Assembly: GCA_937927885.1 (NCBI GenBank)
Contig: CALEZJ010000252.1
Span: 1 to 6,847 of the forward strand
From: an uncultured Paracoccaceae bacterium
GTDB taxonomy: Bacteria > Pseudomonadota > Alphaproteobacteria > Rhodobacterales > Rhodobacteraceae
Direction of reading: 5' to 3'
DNA length: 6,847 bases
Position 1 is the first letter of the stretch, and every line of letters begins with the position of its first letter. Both the position numbers and the translations under genes were made by a program. The notes below the pieces were generated by a model, which made no database searches, was not told where the DNA came from, and worked only from the letters and a program-made list of their open reading frames with translations. Positions 5,882 to 6,847 of this stretch are shown in pieces.

Positions 5882-6678
5882 ACCCGCTCTCCCTTTGAGT
5901 TCGCCGTCTTGGAAATGGCCGAGGTGCCCAGGTAGGCCTCGATCACCGCCGGATGCGATTGCACCTCGGCGGGCGTGCCCTCGGCCAGTTTCGCGCCGTC
6001 CGCCAGCGCCAGGACCCGGTCGCAGACCTTGCCGACCAGCCCCATGTCGTGTTCGACCATCAGCACGGTGATGCCCATCTGGCGGCGGATGTCCTCGATC
6101 CACCAGCGCATGTCCTGGGTTTCCTCGACCGAAAGGCCGGACGCCGGTTCATCCAGCAGCAGCAGCCGGGGTTTTGTGGCCAGCGCGCGCGCCAGTTCCA
6201 CCACCTTGCGCACGCCGTACGGCAAGCCCGCGATATACTTGTCGCGGTAGGCTTGCAGGTCCAGAAATTCGATCACCTCCTCGACCGCGTGGCGATGCGC
6301 GCGTTCCTCGGCGCGGGCGCGGCCGATGAAGAACATCTCTTCCAGCAGCATCGTCTTGCGGTGCCGGTGGCGCCCCACCAGCAGGTTTTGCAGCACGGTC
6401 GCGCGTTCGAACAATTCGATGTTCTGGAAGGTCCGCGCAATGCCCAGCGCCGGCACCTCATGCGGACGGCGGGCCAGCAGGTCCTGCCCGTCAAAGGTGA
6501 TCGACCCGCGCACCGGACGATAGAAGCGGCTGATCATGTTGAACACGGTCGACTTGCCCGCGCCATTGGGGCCGACCAGCGCGAAGACCTCGCCCTCGTT
6601 CACGCTCATGGACAGATTGTTGACCGCGGTGACCCCGCCGAATTTCAGCGTCACATCCTTCAGCGCCAGCAGGCTCAT
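5878..6678 (-). CDS. livG: LivG-type ABC transporter ATP-binding protein
   Basis: The second ATPase of the importer, pairing with the LivF-type subunit. It has 266 residues: Walker A GPNGAGKS at 36-43, FQN Q-loop at 84-86, Walker B RLLLLDEP at 171-178 with Glu177, and switch His210 in MVEHDM. The signature is LPYGVRK (152-158) instead of LSGGQ, so the serine that normally contacts the ATP gamma-phosphate is a proline. The AFMR-like insert typical of LivG (NLLVGRHRHRKTMLLEEMFFIGRARAEE) lies at about 98-125, and the BCA_ABC_TP_C-like C-terminal stretch EGTPAEVQSHPAVIEAYLG at 233-251 is present. The ATG at 6678 overlaps the livM stop as ATGA and has GGAG about 8 nt upstream. The last 15 residues are a non-conserved tail. 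Confidence 0.94.
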   Translation of the reverse strand: MSLLALKDVTLKFGGVTAVNNLSMSVNEGEVFALVGPNGAGKSTVFNMISRFYRPVRGSITFDGQDLLARRPHEVPALGIARTFQNIELFERATVLQNLLVGRHRHRKTMLLEEMFFIGRARAEERAHRHAVEEVIEFLDLQAYRDKYIAGLPYGVRKVVELARALATKPRLLLLDEPASGLSVEETQDMRWWIEDIRRQMGITVLMVEHDMGLVGKVCDRVLALADGAKLAEGTPAEVQSHPAVIEAYLGTSAISKTANSKGERV

Positions 6679-6847
6679 CTCAGACGCTCCGTCTTCAGAT
6701 AGGATTTCTGGCGCCGGAACATGTCGCGCCGGGCAAAGGGAAACAGCTCCAGCCAGACGCGGATCTTCAGCCAGCGACCGTAAAGGCCCATCGGTTCGAA
6801 AAGGATGAAGGCGATGAGGATGGCGACCGGCAGCATCAGGATGGCGA
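6675..6847 (-). CDS. livM: LivM-type permease, C-terminal 56 residues (partial, 5' end outside window)
   Basis: Only the end of this inner-membrane subunit is visible, running off the right edge with its first full codon at 6845. The frame reads a hydrophobic stretch, AILMLPVAILIAFILFEPMGLYG (the last membrane segment), then a basic cytoplasmic tail containing LFPFARRDMFRRQKSYLKTERLR. The FEP-GLxGRW and FRRQKSYLK-ERL pattern is characteristic of LivM-like permeases of organic-acid-type HAAT systems. The stop TGA (6677-6675) overlaps the livG ATG. A livH-like partner permease is expected further upstream, outside the window. Confidence 0.88.
   Translation of the reverse strand, partial: AILMLPVAILIAFILFEPMGLYGRWLKIRVWLELFPFARRDMFRRQKSYLKTERLR

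Overview
The window suggests a GC-rich alphaproteobacterium, most likely Rhodobacteraceae (Paracoccus/Rhodobacter type). This rests on overall composition, the style of the glutamate synthase and LivGF/acyl-CoA ligase proteins, and short GC-rich hairpin repeats between genes. The assignment is recognition from sequence, not a database result.

Layout: on the plus strand, positions 1-1141 hold the 3' end of gltB (glutamate synthase large subunit). Positions 1142-1278 are non-coding and contain a perfect 26-bp inverted repeat shaped like a doublet of REP sequences, then a GC hairpin that can terminate transcription from both sides. A minus-strand gene for an unrecognised 168-residue protein with a C-terminal CPKC motif occupies 1279-1785. 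A 253-bp gap (1786-2038) follows, holding GGCAA/TTGCC half-sites, a perfect 20-bp palindrome and a strong terminator. From 2039 to the right edge everything is one minus-strand operon, read right to left: livM-like permease (only its last 56 codons), livG-like ATPase, livF-like ATPase, a long-chain-type acyl-CoA synthetase, and a LivK-like periplasmic binding protein.

The operon joins high-affinity uptake (binding protein, permease, two ATPases of the branched-chain amino acid/HAAT class) to an AMP-forming acyl-CoA ligase. The simplest reading is import of an organic acid (fatty or aromatic carboxylate, or another acid) followed at once by CoA activation, so the transported compound is probably not leucine/isoleucine/valine. 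The livM/livG, livG/livF and livF/ligase junctions each share an ATGA stop/start overlap, with the Shine-Dalgarno sequence embedded in the last codons of the upstream gene. The binding-protein gene comes last, with its own good ribosome site, and is closed by the terminator at 1993-2018.

I do not see a defence, CRISPR or mobile-element system. The items most worth checking are the REP-doublet repeat, the 20-bp palindrome next to the operon terminator, the asymmetric ATPase sites in LivG/LivF, and the uncharacterised CPKC protein.
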